Position numbers and translations under genes: made by a program
Shown here: in pieces, positions 17,787-26,910 of the stretch
Layout: each line of letters opens with the position of its first letter
How positions within the stretch are numbered: the first letter of the stretch is position 1
Assembly (NCBI RefSeq): GCF_000012825.1
Contig: NC_009614.1
Span: forward strand, 1,116,001-1,180,000
Length of the DNA: 64,000 nt
DNA from: Phocaeicola vulgatus ATCC 8482
GTDB taxonomy: Bacteria; Bacteroidota; Bacteroidia; Bacteroidales; Bacteroidaceae
Direction: 5' to 3'
Notes under the pieces: generated by a model
What the model was told of the DNA's origin: nothing
The model's database searches: none
The model's input: the letters and a program-made list of their open reading frames with translations, nothing else

Positions 17787-17835
17787 GGCTCAGTTTGAAA
17801 ACTTAGGGAAATTAGTTAAAAACCTTATCTTTGGC
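17787..17835 (+). mobile_element. Possible relic of an insertion-sequence left end
   Basis: This lies in a gene-free stretch (17725-18080). GGCTCAG followed by TTTGAAAACTTAGGGA begins like the left end of the ISL3-type element at 42878 (also GGCTCAG). A TATCTTTG box follows at 17826-17833, as promoter boxes follow the end in that element. The first 23 bases also match, in reverse complement and with two differences, the relic at 42772-42793. No transposase reading frame follows. The assignment is tentative. Confidence 0.4.
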
Positions 17836-17928
17836 GCATAAGACAGAAGCTTCCCACCCCCGTGACTCCACTGGAGATATTGAGCTTGTTCCTTCCTGCA
17901 GGCCTGCTTGACTACTTCTTACGGCTAC

Positions 17929-18053
17929 TTACTACAGACTCCGCCAATGGACCGTAGAGCCCATTGCAGCAGACTGTATAGTCCACCCAAGCAGACCTTA
18001 CAGTCCACTGGCGGAGACTGTAGCAGATGACTGTAAAAAAAGGCTTAACTATA
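17929..18053. repeat. Dispersed intergenic repeat, copy A
   Basis: It starts TACTACAGACTCCG and ends near GCTTAACTATA. It aligns along its whole length, without large gaps, with 59422-59549. Internally it is made of imperfect units around the palindrome GACTGTATAGTC (17972-17983), spaced roughly 20-30 bp. Both copies lie between two genes whose 3' ends face each other. No reading frame or tRNA-like fold was seen. Confidence 0.7.
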
Positions 18054-18079
18054 TGGAAGAAACAGCTTACACAACCACT

Positions 18080-21000
18080 CTATTCCGGTTTTATCTTTTT
18101 CAGATAATCAGAAGGAGCCATACCGAATTCATCTTTAAAACACTGACGAAAATAGACCGTACTGTTAATTCCCACCTTGAACGCAACTTCTGAAATATTG
18201 TATTTCCCCTCTAATAACAAACGTTCCGCATATTGCATCTTTATTTTGCGGATATATTCATTGGTGGAAAGTCCGGTCAATGCCTTCATCTTCCGATATA
18301 GGGTAGAATTACTCATACACATGGCGTCCGACAAATAACCGATATCAATTTTCTCAGAAGAAAGACGATCTTCAATCAGCTTGTTAATCTTCTCAAGGAA
18401 CTCATTATCCAATTTATTCATAGACTCGGTTACTGCCGCACGTTTGTCAATGAGTATGGAATTCGTATTAAAACGCTCTGCCAACAACTTGCGGGATTCA
18501 AGCAAATTATGGATACGGCTATGCAACAAAGTAGCACTGAAAGGCTTTGTCAGATAAGAGTCAGCACCCACTTGATACCCTTCTTCCTTATCTTGCAAAG
18601 AATCCTTTGCCGTCAGCAAAATAATGGGAATATGGCTGGTACGCAAGTCTTCTTTCAATTTCCGGCACATCACAATGCCGTTCATCACCGGCATCATGAT
18701 ATCACTGACTATAATATCAGGAATGCAGCCCAATGCTTGTTCCAAACCTTGTTCACCATTGGCGGCAGTCCTCACTTCAAAATCGTCCGAGAAAGATTCT
18801 ACAATATAATCACAGATGTCCCTATTATCTTCCACTATCAGCAGAATACGCTTACCACTATGCACAGGTTCTATATTTTCTTCTTTTTCGTCCTTTTCAT
18901 CGGAAGTTTTCTCCGTCGAGTCAGCATGCAGCACATGGGGATACGTGTTATCCGTCAGCAGACTGACATAAAAAGTACTTCCCACATTCAAAGAACTTTC
19001 AACCCTGATCTCCCCCTCATGCAAAACTACCAGGTTCTTTACCAGAGCCAGACCAATACCTGTTCCTGAAGCCTGATGTTCGCTTCCCTCTTGATAATAA
19101 CGGTCAAAAATATGAGGCAATGCATCGGGAGCAATACCGAAACCGGTGTCACTCACACTGATTTCCGTATGGTGTATATTATTCCGGACCACCTGATGTA
19201 ATCCTAAAGTTATAGTTCCTTTCTCTGTATATTTTATAGCATTGGAGATCAAATTATCCAGCATAATCGTTACTACCTCCTTATCAAAAAACAAAGACAT
19301 ATCTTCCTGCTCAATCTCAAGACAGAAATCAATCTCAGGTTTCCGGTTCAATTCCTTATACTTCAGTCCGATCTCGTGTACAAGGGCTGCCAGATTGTCA
19401 CGACTTACACATAATTTCTTGTTTTGGGTTTCCGTTTTTCTGAACTCCAGTATCTGATTAATCAGGTTCAACAACCGGATGGCGCTTTGATGGATAACCG
19501 ATATTTTCTGTGAATCTTTCCCTGATAAAGAATTACTTTTCTGCATATCTTCCAACGGTCCCAGAATCAACGTCAAAGGGGTACGCAACTCATGTGTGAT
19601 ATTGGTATAGAAACGTAAACGCTCATTATTCAGTTCCTGTTCCTGCTCATGATTTTTCTTCTCCAACTCATAGAGAGACTCCATATCCAGTTTCTTTTTA
19701 TAGGCATGAAGAATAAAATACAGGACAGAAACACCCGAAAGAATATAAAATAACTTGGCCCACCACGTAAGCCATACAGGCGGGTCAATACGGATATCCA
19801 GAGAAGCTATCTCATCCGCCCATTCCTGATTCCGTATTCTTGTCTTTACCTGAAAACAATAATTTCCCGGAGGTATATTACGGAAAGTCACATTATTAGG
19901 ATCGGTTACTGTATACCATGAATTTTCCAACCCTTTCAACATATAAGCATATTCCACTTGATCGGCCAAGGCATAATTCTGTATATTGAAGGTGACGCTG
20001 AAGTTATTTTGCATATAGCTTAAACGTACTTCCGACTGGCCTTCAAGCGCCATCACCTTTTCATTACTGTCCGTATCACGCAACGGGCCGAATATACGCA
20101 TCTCCGTAATAATTGCAGCAGGTGACTCTCGTTTTTCCAATACCTGATCTGGATTAAAACGGCATAAGCCATTGATTGAGCCAAAATAAAGTGTTCCATC
20201 CTTAGCTTCCGCCACACTTCCACTCATGAAATTGCCCATAGGCACATTATCCCAATGATCGTAATTATAGAAAACCTCCTTGTCTTTCAACAAGCAGCTG
20301 ATACCTTTATTGGTGCTCACCCATATATTTCCATGATTATCTTCCGTAATGGCACGTATATGGACATTGGACAAACCCTCCTCACTGCGATATACTTTAT
20401 AGTCCCAACTCTGAGAGGATGGAAAACAAACCAGACCTTCTCCCGTTCCTATCCACATTCTGTTCTGACTATCCATATAAACAGTATTGATAGTATTAGA
20501 GGGAAAAAGAGAAGTCACGTTAAAAAGTTTAACGCACTGAAAATGTTCATCAAAAACCCCTAATCCTCCTCCGAAAGTACCAATCCATAAACGATTAAGA
20601 TTATCTTTCGAGATACATCTCACCAGATTATTCTCTACTGTATAATGATCTGCAATGCCTTTATCATGCAAGCGTACCTTATAGATGCCATTACTAGTTC
20701 CTATCCATACATATTCTGCATCTTCATATAGTGCACGCACATCTTCCCCTGTTTTATCTTTAGGAAAAATCTGGTGAAAACTTTTCTTTTTCACATCATA
20801 AAAATCCACTCCTCCCATAAACGATCCAAACCAAAGGTTTCCTTCCGAATCACAAAGTGCAGCCTGTATGGAATTATCAGTCAAATCACCGGTTTCTTCT
20901 TTATAAACCGCCACCCGCTTGCCTTTATCAAATACATTGATGCCTCCCCCATCGGTTCCGATCCATAACTTTCCATCCCTTGCTACGCATACACTACTTG

Positions 21001-22120
21001 CTGTCTTATTATTCAGGCTACTACCCGAATGCTGGATAGGAGAATAACTATAAACATTAAAATAGGAAGATTCATGGCTAAGAAAATTAATTCCACCTCC
21101 CCACATACCAGCCCATACATTTTTAAAGGAGTCCTGAAACAAACAACGTACAGTAGAATTAGAGAGACTGTATTCATCATCCCCTTCCTTTATATATTGA
21201 AAACGCACTTGGTCAGGAGAAAGAAACATACGTTGCGTTAAATCCAAAATGGCTATTCCTCCAAATTCCATGGCAATCCAAAGTTTATTCCCATCAAATT
21301 GTCTGATATCAAATACGGTATGAGGAACCCCGTCCTCACTATGATGAAAATGGATAAAATTTTCGGCTTCCGGATTGAACAGTGCCAGCCCCCGGTCTGT
21401 TCCCAGCCAAATATTACCGCTTAAGTCCTTATAAATGCAAGTTACCCCATTACCTGGCAAACTGACCGGATCTTCAGGGTCATGCATAAAGTTCTTTACT
21501 TTTTTATCTTTAAGAGACAACACACTGAATCCATGATGCACATGCCCCATATACAACTTTCCATCTCCTCCATCAACAACCGACCAAATATTATCGCTAG
21601 CCAATCCCGGAACTGTTTGAGTATTGTAATGAATGAATTTTCCAGCCTTTTTATCGAAATAATCTACTCCCCGCCAATATGTCGTAATCCAAAGATTACC
21701 ATCTGTAGCTGCCACAATCTTAGTAACATCATCCGTTATCAGACTTTCGGGGTTCTCGCCATCATGCCTATAGCAAAGAAAAGTGTTATTTACATAGTCA
21801 TACGCATTCAGACCGGCCCTTTGCGTGCCTATCCAAAGGATAGAATCCTGAGGATCATCCAACAAACAATTCAGTTCATTGCCTGTTATACCCTGCCTTG
21901 TCAAATCTTCATTCTTCAAATAAGTAATGAAACGGGTACCATCGAATTTGTTCAACCCTTCCTCCGTGGCAAACCACAGAAAGCCCTGTTTGTCTTGAGC
22001 AATGCTCACCACATAATTATTGGATAATCCCTTCTCTATACCAAGCTGCTTAACAGAATAAGGTTGTGCCAATGAAACAACCGACAGCAGCAAGAGCCAA
22101 AGTACGAATATCTTTCTCAT
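18080..22120 (-). CDS. Hybrid two-component system (HTCS) regulator of the PUL
   Basis: A 1346-residue one-protein signalling system. It has a signal peptide, about 14 propeller-type repeats (GLSNNYV, GNLWITTYWRG, NLWFGSFMGG) forming two seven-bladed periplasmic propellers, a Y_Y_Y domain, and a membrane helix (about 780-800). HisKA follows with H843 in NITHELRTPL, then HATPase, a receiver with D1140 in IIVSDIMMPVMNG, and a C-terminal AraC helix-turn-helix (SNSTLYRKMKALTGLSTNEY). HTCSs sense oligosaccharide directly and activate the adjacent PUL. The ATG at 22120 is chosen over one five codons upstream because it begins the signal peptide. It is divergent from the PUL. Confidence 0.95.
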   Translation of the reverse strand: MRKIFVLWLLLLSVVSLAQPYSVKQLGIEKGLSNNYVVSIAQDKQGFLWFATEEGLNKFDGTRFITYLKNEDLTRQGITGNELNCLLDDPQDSILWIGTQRAGLNAYDYVNNTFLCYRHDGENPESLITDDVTKIVAATDGNLWITTYWRGVDYFDKKAGKFIHYNTQTVPGLASDNIWSVVDGGDGKLYMGHVHHGFSVLSLKDKKVKNFMHDPEDPVSLPGNGVTCIYKDLSGNIWLGTDRGLALFNPEAENFIHFHHSEDGVPHTVFDIRQFDGNKLWIAMEFGGIAILDLTQRMFLSPDQVRFQYIKEGDDEYSLSNSTVRCLFQDSFKNVWAGMWGGGINFLSHESSYFNVYSYSPIQHSGSSLNNKTASSVCVARDGKLWIGTDGGGINVFDKGKRVAVYKEETGDLTDNSIQAALCDSEGNLWFGSFMGGVDFYDVKKKSFHQIFPKDKTGEDVRALYEDAEYVWIGTSNGIYKVRLHDKGIADHYTVENNLVRCISKDNLNRLWIGTFGGGLGVFDEHFQCVKLFNVTSLFPSNTINTVYMDSQNRMWIGTGEGLVCFPSSQSWDYKVYRSEEGLSNVHIRAITEDNHGNIWVSTNKGISCLLKDKEVFYNYDHWDNVPMGNFMSGSVAEAKDGTLYFGSINGLCRFNPDQVLEKRESPAAIITEMRIFGPLRDTDSNEKVMALEGQSEVRLSYMQNNFSVTFNIQNYALADQVEYAYMLKGLENSWYTVTDPNNVTFRNIPPGNYCFQVKTRIRNQEWADEIASLDIRIDPPVWLTWWAKLFYILSGVSVLYFILHAYKKKLDMESLYELEKKNHEQEQELNNERLRFYTNITHELRTPLTLILGPLEDMQKSNSLSGKDSQKISVIHQSAIRLLNLINQILEFRKTETQNKKLCVSRDNLAALVHEIGLKYKELNRKPEIDFCLEIEQEDMSLFFDKEVVTIMLDNLISNAIKYTEKGTITLGLHQVVRNNIHHTEISVSDTGFGIAPDALPHIFDRYYQEGSEHQASGTGIGLALVKNLVVLHEGEIRVESSLNVGSTFYVSLLTDNTYPHVLHADSTEKTSDEKDEKEENIEPVHSGKRILLIVEDNRDICDYIVESFSDDFEVRTAANGEQGLEQALGCIPDIIVSDIMMPVMNGIVMCRKLKEDLRTSHIPIILLTAKDSLQDKEEGYQVGADSYLTKPFSATLLHSRIHNLLESRKLLAERFNTNSILIDKRAAVTESMNKLDNEFLEKINKLIEDRLSSEKIDIGYLSDAMCMSNSTLYRKMKALTGLSTNEYIRKIKMQYAERLLLEGKYNISEVAFKVGINSTVYFRQCFKDEFGMAPSDYLKKIKPE

Positions 22121-22199
22121 AGCATCAGTGTACACATTGTTAAATAATATGGTTCAAAAATACAAATAAAGTCTGTATTTTAGATACATAATCATGCAT

Positions 22200-22266
22200 T
22201 GCAAGATTTACCTCCCTTTTCTGCAAGATTTATATCAGGATTTTAATTCTTCTTCACGTACATTTG
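22200..22266 (+). promoter_or_regulatory. PUL promoter with direct-repeat operator
   Basis: TGCAAGATTTA occurs at 22200-22210 and again at 22222-22232, exactly 22 bp apart (two helical turns). It is followed 26 bp later by the -7 box TACATTTG (22259-22266). The -33 position has no TTTG. This layout fits activation by a dimeric AraC-type HTCS, although no binding data are available here. Confidence 0.6.
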
Positions 22267-22332
22267 CACCACTAACGAATTTAATTCGTCCTCTATTAGA
22301 GTAGATGTTTAATCTTCAAATACTAATAAAAT

Positions 22333-23832
22333 ATGAAAAAGAAACATTTGTATGGTGCCATGTTATGGGCTTTTCTTGTAACTGCAAACCTATGTACGGG
22401 ATGTAGTGATGATAACGACTACCCCGATGTAGACGGGCAAAATCCAACAATGACATTAGCAACAGACCACATCGAGTCCGGAGCGGGACATCGATTTACT
22501 ATTGAAGGGGCATTAGAAGACAAAGACGGTATTGCTTCTATCAGCCTACAATGTGCCGACCTGCATTTGAACAAGACAATTGATTTAATCGAAATCTATG
22601 GTGCTCCGCAAGAGAGTTATGATTTAAGTTATTACTTTGACATAAACCGAAATGAAATCGGCGAACGTTTCACAGTCAAAGTTACTGTAACCGATGTAGG
22701 AGGACGCAGTATATCTCAAGATGTATTAATCACAATGGACGGAGATTTTGCAGCTCCGGTATTTTCTGCTGCCCCGGATGCCACTGTTACAGTATTAATG
22801 AAAAATGAAACGAAATTCAATCTTCGGTTCACGGCTACAGATGATCGTGCATTGGATTATGTCACAATTAATATTCCAGGTATAGACGGGTTTGACAACC
22901 GCCGTGTAGATGCTGATGGAAAAAGTTCATTGAACTTTGCCGAAATAATAGTATTCCCCAATGAACCGAAAAGTTATAATGTGACAATTACCGCTTTTGA
23001 CAAGAAAGAAAACTCAACCACTACCACCAGTGTATTGAATATCTCAGAAATGCCGGATTTTCCCAAAATGTATCTGGCAGATGTGGCAACTGCCGAAGAA
23101 CTGAATAGTGATATATTCGGGGTACCGATGGTAATTGAACATACAGGTGAATATCAGTATAAAGCAAATTATTACTGTCAAAAAGCCGGAACTAAAATAT
23201 TCTTCTTACCACAAAAGAGTGACTTCACTCCTATTTGTTTCGGGCTTGATCCAGAGGATAACACCAAACTGACAGACGATCCCGAAACAGCAATGCCAAT
23301 CGTACTTGACCAAGCCAATGTTTATTATGAAATTAATATTGATGTGAAGAACAGTACATACAATCTGAAAACTTACTCAATTGCCGATGCTGTAGACCCC
23401 ATACCTCACACATACGGTTCTATCAGCCTTGACACATGGGGTGACGGTGGTTCGTGGTTACAGGAATTCTATTTCGGATATATGACCAGTAGCCCAACTG
23501 AAGTCCTGCGTTTCACTCAAGATAAGACCAATCCTCACCTGTTCTATTTGGATACCCCCCTATTCCTGGAGGCAGGTACTAAAATGAATTTCGTTATTCA
23601 TAACTGGCACTCCGACGGATGGTGGAATTATTGCACGTGGCGTGTAGACAACTCAGACGAACCGGAGATCTTCGGATATTATGGTAAAGAAGCCAAATAT
23701 ACCAATCCGGCATGGACCAAACCCGATCATGTAGGTGACAATTGGGCAAAACCAACAGTGAACGTCACAGGGAATTATAAACTTATATTCGACGCTCATT
23801 TGGAAAGAGCTAAACTCATTCCGGCCAATTAA
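22333..23832 (+). CDS. Putative surface glycan-binding lipoprotein of the PUL
   Basis: A 499-residue protein. The lipoprotein signal peptide ends at C24 and is followed by SDDND, the acidic motif that targets Bacteroides lipoproteins to the cell surface. Two Ig/cadherin-like repeats follow (MTLATDHIESGAGHRFTIEG..., about 40-140 and 145-240), then a region with SusE/SusF-like beta features and many Trp (HNWHSDGWWNYCTWR). This suggests carbohydrate binding. It is the first gene of the PUL, 22 bp before susC, whereas SusE-type genes normally follow susD. No enzyme motif was seen. Confidence 0.72.
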   Translation: MKKKHLYGAMLWAFLVTANLCTGCSDDNDYPDVDGQNPTMTLATDHIESGAGHRFTIEGALEDKDGIASISLQCADLHLNKTIDLIEIYGAPQESYDLSYYFDINRNEIGERFTVKVTVTDVGGRSISQDVLITMDGDFAAPVFSAAPDATVTVLMKNETKFNLRFTATDDRALDYVTINIPGIDGFDNRRVDADGKSSLNFAEIIVFPNEPKSYNVTITAFDKKENSTTTTSVLNISEMPDFPKMYLADVATAEELNSDIFGVPMVIEHTGEYQYKANYYCQKAGTKIFFLPQKSDFTPICFGLDPEDNTKLTDDPETAMPIVLDQANVYYEINIDVKNSTYNLKTYSIADAVDPIPHTYGSISLDTWGDGGSWLQEFYFGYMTSSPTEVLRFTQDKTNPHLFYLDTPLFLEAGTKMNFVIHNWHSDGWWNYCTWRVDNSDEPEIFGYYGKEAKYTNPAWTKPDHVGDNWAKPTVNVTGNYKLIFDAHLERAKLIPAN

Positions 23833-23854
23833 CAAGTAACATTAGATTTAAGAT

Positions 23855-26800
23855 ATGAAAAAGCAAATATTATTATTGTGTCTTGCGCTGACAAGTCTAT
23901 GTAGCTATGCGCAGACCATCACTGTAAAAGGTGTAGTAACCTCGGCTTCAGATAAAGAACCGATGATTGGTGCAACAGTGCAAGTAAAAGGTACAGGTAC
24001 AGGTACTATTACAAGTATTGATGGTGATTATTCACTAAACGATGTTGCCAAGGATGCCGTACTTGTGTTCTCCAGCATAGGATATGAGACTCAAGAAATA
24101 AAGGTAAACGGACAAACCGTTATCAATGTAGTGCTGAAAGATGCCAGTGAATTACTGGACGAAGTAGTGGTTATTGGTTATGGAGCCGTGAAAAAAAGTG
24201 ACCTGACCAGTTCTATATCTACCGTAAAAGGAAAAGAAATTACCGAAACTGTAACCGGTAATGCAATGGACGCCTTGCAAGGTAAAATCAACGGTGTTCA
24301 AGTAACCAGTGGTGGTGGTCCGGGCGCACAACCAAAAGTTCTAATCCGTGGTGTAACAACAGTAAACGGAACCGATCCTTTGTATGTAGTAGATGGCATG
24401 CCGGTAGGTACAAACATCAACTTCCTAAACAGTAATGACATTGAATCTATGGAAGTTTTAAAAGACGCTTCGGCTGCTGCCATTTACGGAACACGTGCTT
24501 CTAACGGTGTCATTCTAATCACAACCAAAAAAGGAATGGCAGGAAAAACAAATATCAGTTTTAATGCATCTGCAGGTTTCCAAACATTGTCAAAACCCAA
24601 AATGGCTAATGCCGCCGAATATAAAGAAGTATTCAATACCCGATACACAAATGACGGAGGAACTTCTATTTGGAATGATACAGGCGCTACTACCAATCCC
24701 GGAGGAACAGACTGGTGGGACGAAGTAATCAACAAAACTGCTTTAGTGCAAAATTACTCACTCAATATCTCCGGTGGTTCAGACAAACTGGTTTATAACC
24801 TGAGTATGGGTTACTACCGTAACAATTCACAATATGACTATGGTTATTGGGACAAAATCAACGCACGCCTTAATACAGAATATACATTTAATAAATATGT
24901 AAAAATGGGTTTCGACATTGCCCCACGTGTAGAATCATGGGATGATACCCCCGATCTTTTTTCAGCTGCCATGTCTATGGACCCCACAACTCCTATATTC
25001 AAGCCGGAAGATCAATGGGTGGATAACGAATTCAATAACTATCAGCGTTCTTACAACAACCAGGAGTGGAACCCTGCCGGTTCATTGGCTCGCCAAAATT
25101 CCCACTCCCGTGAAATGGGTACAATTGTAAATACTTATTTACAGATAAACCCTATTCAAAAACTGACCCTGCGCACGCAGTTCGGCGCTAATGCACACTT
25201 CCGCCGTACAGACAAATTCACTCCTGAATTCTATATTGATGCTTTGGAACAATCTACATTAAGTAATGTTTCCCGTGAAATGCAGGAATGGCTTGATTGG
25301 AACTGGACTAATACTGCTACTTACATCACGACTTTTGCAGAAAAGCATAATATTAATGTAATGGGTGGCTTTACAGCTGAACGCTTTGCTGAATTCCAAT
25401 CAAAAGCCTCACGTGACGATGTTCCTAATAATATGGATCAAATGCAGGAAGTAAATGCCGGTACACAAAACCAAAAGTCAGAAGGTAAAACTGCTTACAG
25501 CACATTAGTATCTTATTTAGGACGCGTGATGTATAACTATGACAATCGTTACTATCTAACAGCTTCTATTCGTGCAGACGGTTCTTCTCGTTTCCCCAAA
25601 GGAAACAAATATGCCATCTTCCCTTCTGTTTCTGCTTCATGGCGTATCATCAGTGAAAGTTTCATGCAAGACCAGAAGATTTTCAGTAACTTGAAATTAC
25701 GCGGAGGTTGGGGACGTGTAGGTAATCAAAACATAGATAATGATGCTACGCTGACTTTGTTAGGACAATCTGATTATGTATTCGGTACAGCTCCAGGACG
25801 TGTTTCAGGTACTATGGTATCAGGCGTTGGCAATAATTTGCTAAAATGGGAAACAGTAGAAGACTGGAACGTAGGTGTGGATATGTCCTTCCTTGACTCC
25901 CGTCTAGACATGACCTTTGAGTATTTCCAAAAGAAATCTTCTGATATGCTCTATCAGAAACAAAATATCTTCGCCATCGGATACCCCGACTGGAACAGTA
26001 CAGTATGGATGAATATAGGTAGTATGAAAGCTAGCGGTTGGGAATTAAGTCTGAACTGGCACGACAAAGTAGCAGACTTCCGATATAATGTGGGATTGAA
26101 CCTTTCCGCAGTGAAAAATAAAGCTGTTAAATTCTCCGGTGACGGTCCTATCCAAACTGGAGGTTTCAACAGCGACCAAATTATCCGTAATGAAGACGGT
26201 GGCTTGATTTCACGCTTCTACGGCTACGTAGCCGATGGTATTTTCCAAAATTGGGATGAAGTTTATGCTCACACCAACGAAAATGGCAAGCTGGTACAAT
26301 CCAATGCCCAACCCGGTGACATTCGCTTTAAGGATTTGAATCATGACGGAGTGCTAGATGAAAATGATAAAACATGGATCGGTAACCCATATCCCGATTT
26401 GATGGTAGGTTTGAACTTGGGTTTCAGCTATAAAAACATCGATTTCACAGCCAACTTCTATGGTACATTCGGTAATGATATTTTCAATAAGACCAAAGGT
26501 TTATACTCCGGCGTAAGTGGGCAAAACGTTTGGACAGGTACATTGCAGAAAGCATGGCATGGCGAAGGAACCAGCAACGATATTCCTCGTCTGTCCTACA
26601 ATGATTTGAATCAGAATTACACACGCGTTTCAAGTTTCTTTGTAGAAGACGGCTCTTATATGCGTTGCAAACTATTACAAGTGGGTTACACACTCCCCAA
26701 GAAGTGGTTGAACGGAACCGAATTGCGTCTCTCATTGTCGGCTCAAAATCCTTTCACTATCACCAGCTACTCAGGTATGGATCCTGAACGTCCACAGATT

Positions 26801-26893
26801 GGTAAAGATGGCAGTGTAATTGAAACCGGTATTGACGGCATCGCTTATCCTAACCCACGTACTTTCTTATTTGGAATTGATTTAAAATTTTAA
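23855..26893 (+). CDS. SusC-type TonB-dependent outer-membrane transporter
   Basis: A 1012-residue protein. It has a signal peptide (to about residue 20, SYAQ), a carboxypeptidase-like domain (about 22-105), the SusC plug signature LLDEVVVIGYGAVKKSDLTS, and a large barrel ending in RTFLFGIDLKF. SusC proteins import oligosaccharides with SusD as a lid, powered by TonB. It is 18 bp upstream of susD and 22 bp downstream of the surface lipoprotein gene, so the three are cotranscribed. Length is typical for the family. Confidence 0.96.
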   Translation: MKKQILLLCLALTSLCSYAQTITVKGVVTSASDKEPMIGATVQVKGTGTGTITSIDGDYSLNDVAKDAVLVFSSIGYETQEIKVNGQTVINVVLKDASELLDEVVVIGYGAVKKSDLTSSISTVKGKEITETVTGNAMDALQGKINGVQVTSGGGPGAQPKVLIRGVTTVNGTDPLYVVDGMPVGTNINFLNSNDIESMEVLKDASAAAIYGTRASNGVILITTKKGMAGKTNISFNASAGFQTLSKPKMANAAEYKEVFNTRYTNDGGTSIWNDTGATTNPGGTDWWDEVINKTALVQNYSLNISGGSDKLVYNLSMGYYRNNSQYDYGYWDKINARLNTEYTFNKYVKMGFDIAPRVESWDDTPDLFSAAMSMDPTTPIFKPEDQWVDNEFNNYQRSYNNQEWNPAGSLARQNSHSREMGTIVNTYLQINPIQKLTLRTQFGANAHFRRTDKFTPEFYIDALEQSTLSNVSREMQEWLDWNWTNTATYITTFAEKHNINVMGGFTAERFAEFQSKASRDDVPNNMDQMQEVNAGTQNQKSEGKTAYSTLVSYLGRVMYNYDNRYYLTASIRADGSSRFPKGNKYAIFPSVSASWRIISESFMQDQKIFSNLKLRGGWGRVGNQNIDNDATLTLLGQSDYVFGTAPGRVSGTMVSGVGNNLLKWETVEDWNVGVDMSFLDSRLDMTFEYFQKKSSDMLYQKQNIFAIGYPDWNSTVWMNIGSMKASGWELSLNWHDKVADFRYNVGLNLSAVKNKAVKFSGDGPIQTGGFNSDQIIRNEDGGLISRFYGYVADGIFQNWDEVYAHTNENGKLVQSNAQPGDIRFKDLNHDGVLDENDKTWIGNPYPDLMVGLNLGFSYKNIDFTANFYGTFGNDIFNKTKGLYSGVSGQNVWTGTLQKAWHGEGTSNDIPRLSYNDLNQNYTRVSSFFVEDGSYMRCKLLQVGYTLPKKWLNGTELRLSLSAQNPFTITSYSGMDPERPQIGKDGSVIETGIDGIAYPNPRTFLFGIDLKF

Positions 26894-26910
26894 CCCTCAA
26901 GGTATAAACC

